Positions 61,615 to 64,000 of a stretch of DNA of 64,000 nt are shown in pieces. Location of the stretch: contig QANU01018855.1 in the NCBI GenBank assembly GCA_003254905.1, positions 158,612 to 222,611 on the forward strand, in the 5' to 3' direction. This stretch comes from Nissolia schottii (taxonomy: Eukaryota > Streptophyta > Magnoliopsida > Fabales > Fabaceae). Under the pieces are notes generated by a model. The model saw only the letters and a program-made list of their open reading frames with translations, made no database searches and was not told where the DNA came from. Numbering within the stretch: position 1 is the stretch's first letter; each line of letters begins with the position of its first letter. The position numbers and the translations under genes are program-made.

Positions 61615-62962
61615 ATAATTCTCTCTGCACATAGTTAACCTGAGATTTGAAGAAAAAGTGAAAATGGACTAATAGCTAACTCTCATCATGACCAAGATAT
61701 TTAACTAATATAGAAGCCGTTAATATTTCTCATGTACAGCACTAAGAGCCATGAGTCATAAACTTAAAGTCGTTGGATGTAGGTTTAATAGTATTTATGC
61801 AAAGGGGTTCTCACTGAGCTAGAGTTTGATCTATTTCCAACACCAATCAAGATGTAATATTTTCATAGTGTATCATTGTAGAATAAATTATACTGTGACA
61901 AACAAGGCATAAATTATATGAAGCTAAGAATTTAAAACACTCGCTCTAGAAAAAAGGCTATAAATATAGTTTCAAGTATAGGAAAAGTAGTGATTTCTTA
62001 AATATCTATTTCATGACACAAATTTTGTCCTCAAGGTCCGCACAGAAAATTGTTACATGGCTTTGACCATCTTTCTTGATCCTTAAATTACGTACTATCC
62101 TTTTATGCACGGAAATAGGATCCATGAAACTGTTCCCCACCAATTGGTGAAGAACTTCAAGTTTGTACTTCATGAGTAACGTCAATACAGTATGAAGACA
62201 ACTTGGAAGTTAAAATTGCGATCCATAAGTACAAGCTTCTATTCCTGTTGAGGAAAACTGCCTAACTTATTGAAAAACTAACATTCACTGTCAACCGCTT
62301 GAATTTTTTACTCATCAAGGACCTACTCACAAATGAGAGATAGATGAAAACATACTTTTTGGTTAGTGAATCCCTTAATATAAATCTTTTACTTCATTAT
62401 TTCAATTTTACTGTTCTCAAATTAAACTTCTGCTACATATGACAAATCATTGATTGTTTATGAATGCATAGATGTATTTGGTGTTGTTGTTGTCAAGGAG
62501 GATCATAAACCAATGCAAACCATGACTGGTGACCCAAGTCAGCGAATGGTCATCCATATCGAGAATATAGAGTAAGAACAATCAACACATCTTTAAGTTC
62601 AATCTGCATCCATTTTCATGGTTTAAATTGTGTTTTTAAATGTAATTGTCTTATTATTTCACCTATAAGAAGAATCGAATTAACTACACATATTCAAAGA
62701 TTTGGTCGACATTGTTAGCTCTAAGCTAAAAATAGGTCTTGCAGAGCCAACAATTTGTGTTTTGCAATTTTTCAAAGCCAAGAAATTTGGAGGTATTCTC
62801 TTTACATTATATTACTTGGTAGATATTTTCAACCACTCTAATAAGTCAACTAATACAAAATATTTGCATGTTTTGTAGGAAGGATTGGTATCTAGAGCAG
62901 TTTCTATACATCTAACGAGCATATTAATCCTGATATCCCTCAGGTTTTTGATTTAAAAATGA
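61615..62962 (+). pseudogene. RPA1-like pseudogene, 3' part
   Basis: Pieces in the family's normal order include YFMSNVNTV near 62168 and IAIHKYKLLFLLRKTA near 62216 (pattern 'RHEYKLIFLLRT'). DVFGVVVVKEDHKPMQTMTGDPSQ follows near 62470 (family 'DVIGVV'), then GLAEPTICVLQFFKAKKFGG near 62740 (family 'VVILQFAKIKKF') and HINPDIPQVFDLKM near 62922 (family 'INPDIPEVVEF'). Frameshifts and in-frame stops interrupt all of them. Splice-like borders are still recognisable (for example ATAG|AGTAAG near 62572 and TTTTGTAG near 62878), so this is a decayed genomic copy, not a processed one. Confidence 0.75.
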
Positions 62963-64000
62963 GGTAACTACTATTAATATTAAATGAGCAGTTTAATTTC
63001 CACCACTTTTATCCCCCCAAACACGTGTTATGAAAGTCATCGTAGTATTCTTTCTTTTAGGATAGTGAAAGTCTTGTATTGTAATTTCCAGCTAATGTTC
63101 TTAATTTTAATATATAACCTTCGGTTACTAATCTCATCCCCTCAATTTGTCTAATTTTGTTTTTCAAAATTTGCTATTTATTATATATGAACAAAATTTC
63201 ATAATATTTATGTGATATATATACAACATGCACTGACATTAATAATTCTTTGAACAAGCATTGCATTTTTTTTGTCATCAGTATGAAGATATTTTGAATT
63301 TTTGACTAAGATATATCAAAAGAAAATGAAAGTATCAAATTAGTCCCTCAAATTTTTTTATTGTCTATATTAGTCGATTTTCTGTCTTTCACATTAGTCT
63401 TTAAAAACATTAGATAGAAAGACTAAGTTGGGTATTGATAAATATTTCAAGGACTAAGTTGACACTTTAATGTTTGTATACTAAAACATTTTTTAGGAAC
63501 CAAACTTGAAAAATGAAAATAAATCTTATTGAAAATACATTATTTATTAGAATTATGGAAACATTATAAATTGATTATATTAGTCGTAAAGGCTAAAGTT
63601 ATACCCTTTTTGTTATCAATGATTAAATAAAAAAGAGTATTTAATAATTTCCTTCTTTATAGATGAGAATTAAAATCCCTTCTAGTATGTAGTTAAAATC
63701 CTACCGAATCCTGTCACACGTAAATAAAAAAATATACCCCATACATACACCCTATATTTATATACATAAAGTTTGTGTTTTAATGTCTATAATGTTTGTG
63801 CACTTAATTAAGTATAATTGATAATATCATAAGTTTGTAATGTTTGTGCACTCATGAGAATAAAATTTCTTCATTATTAATAGTGCATGTATGGACGTAT
63901 AAAATTGGACGTACATGTAGCATTTTTGAATCCCACCCTATATTAACTAGGTGGGAAATGATATCAGTAATACAATTAAGTTCCTCCCTTTAGTTTTTTT
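62963..64000. other. AT-rich intergenic end of the window
   Basis: No supported gene. Contains one small MITE-like inverted repeat near 63.4 kb, listed separately. Confidence 0.5.
63329..63468. mobile_element. Candidate 140-bp MITE
   Basis: The left end AAAGTATCAAATTAGTCCCTC is mirrored by the right end, whose reverse complement is AAAGTGTCAACTTAGTCCTTG. Both arms continue AAAT(T/A)TTT. The core has no coding content. A shared AATG lies at both borders, but a full-length target duplication is not clear. Confidence 0.55.

Noticed and set aside
1-64000. CRISPR arrays, bacterial operons, phage or defence islands
   Set aside because: No regularly spaced repeats, no polycistronic gene packing and no ribosome-binding sites. 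The gene structure is plainly plant nuclear.

Overview
This window is nuclear DNA from a flowering plant. It is AT-rich, its genes have GT-AG introns, and it carries a plant-type PPR-DYW gene, a CC-NBS-LRR resistance gene, plant MHX, PHR2 and GCP4 genes, Au-type SINEs, a plant L1 LINE and a Ty3/gypsy element primed by initiator tRNA-Met. Codon use and repeat character suit a eudicot, probably a legume. That last step is inference. Nothing points to bacterial, viral-genome or organellar DNA.

Layout. 1-2.1 kb: AT-rich, unassigned. 2.1-3.9 kb (+): intronless PPR-DYW gene (RNA editing). 3.9-12.2 kb: gene-poor, with small inverted-repeat elements and a decayed gypsy 3' end near 7 kb. 12.2-18.0 kb (+): eight-exon MHX vacuolar cation/H+ exchanger with a uORF-bearing leader. 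18.3-19.1 kb: TIR-like element. 21.3-24.3 kb (-): four-exon PHR2 photolyase-like gene. 25.8-28.7 kb (+): seven-exon SAM-dependent methyltransferase-like gene with a GC-AG first intron and an apparent 1-nt frameshift in exon 4. 30.6-34.3 kb (-): CNL resistance gene broken by a frameshift late in the LRR. 36.8-48.5 kb (-): sixteen-exon GCP4 gamma-tubulin complex gene. Its introns hold an antisense LINE, an Au-like SINE and a Mutator-type MITE with a 9-bp target duplication. 48.7-49.9 kb: long-TIR element. 50.2-52.1 kb: probable solo LTR. 52.9-63.0 kb (+): RPA1-like pseudogene split by an 8.3-kb gypsy element (53311-61609). That element has near-identical 489-bp LTRs, a 5-bp target duplication and a partly duplicated gag-pol around a 355-N gap.

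The genes are unrelated housekeeping or accessory loci, not a cluster or operon. Exon joins for MHX, PHR2 and GCP4 were worked out by hand from splice sites, phase and family knowledge; all three close in frame at the expected length. I found no convincing new biological system. The most useful observations are three gene-breaking or unusual gene-structure events, the nested transposon history of the right end, and the doubled gypsy interior, which may be an assembly problem.
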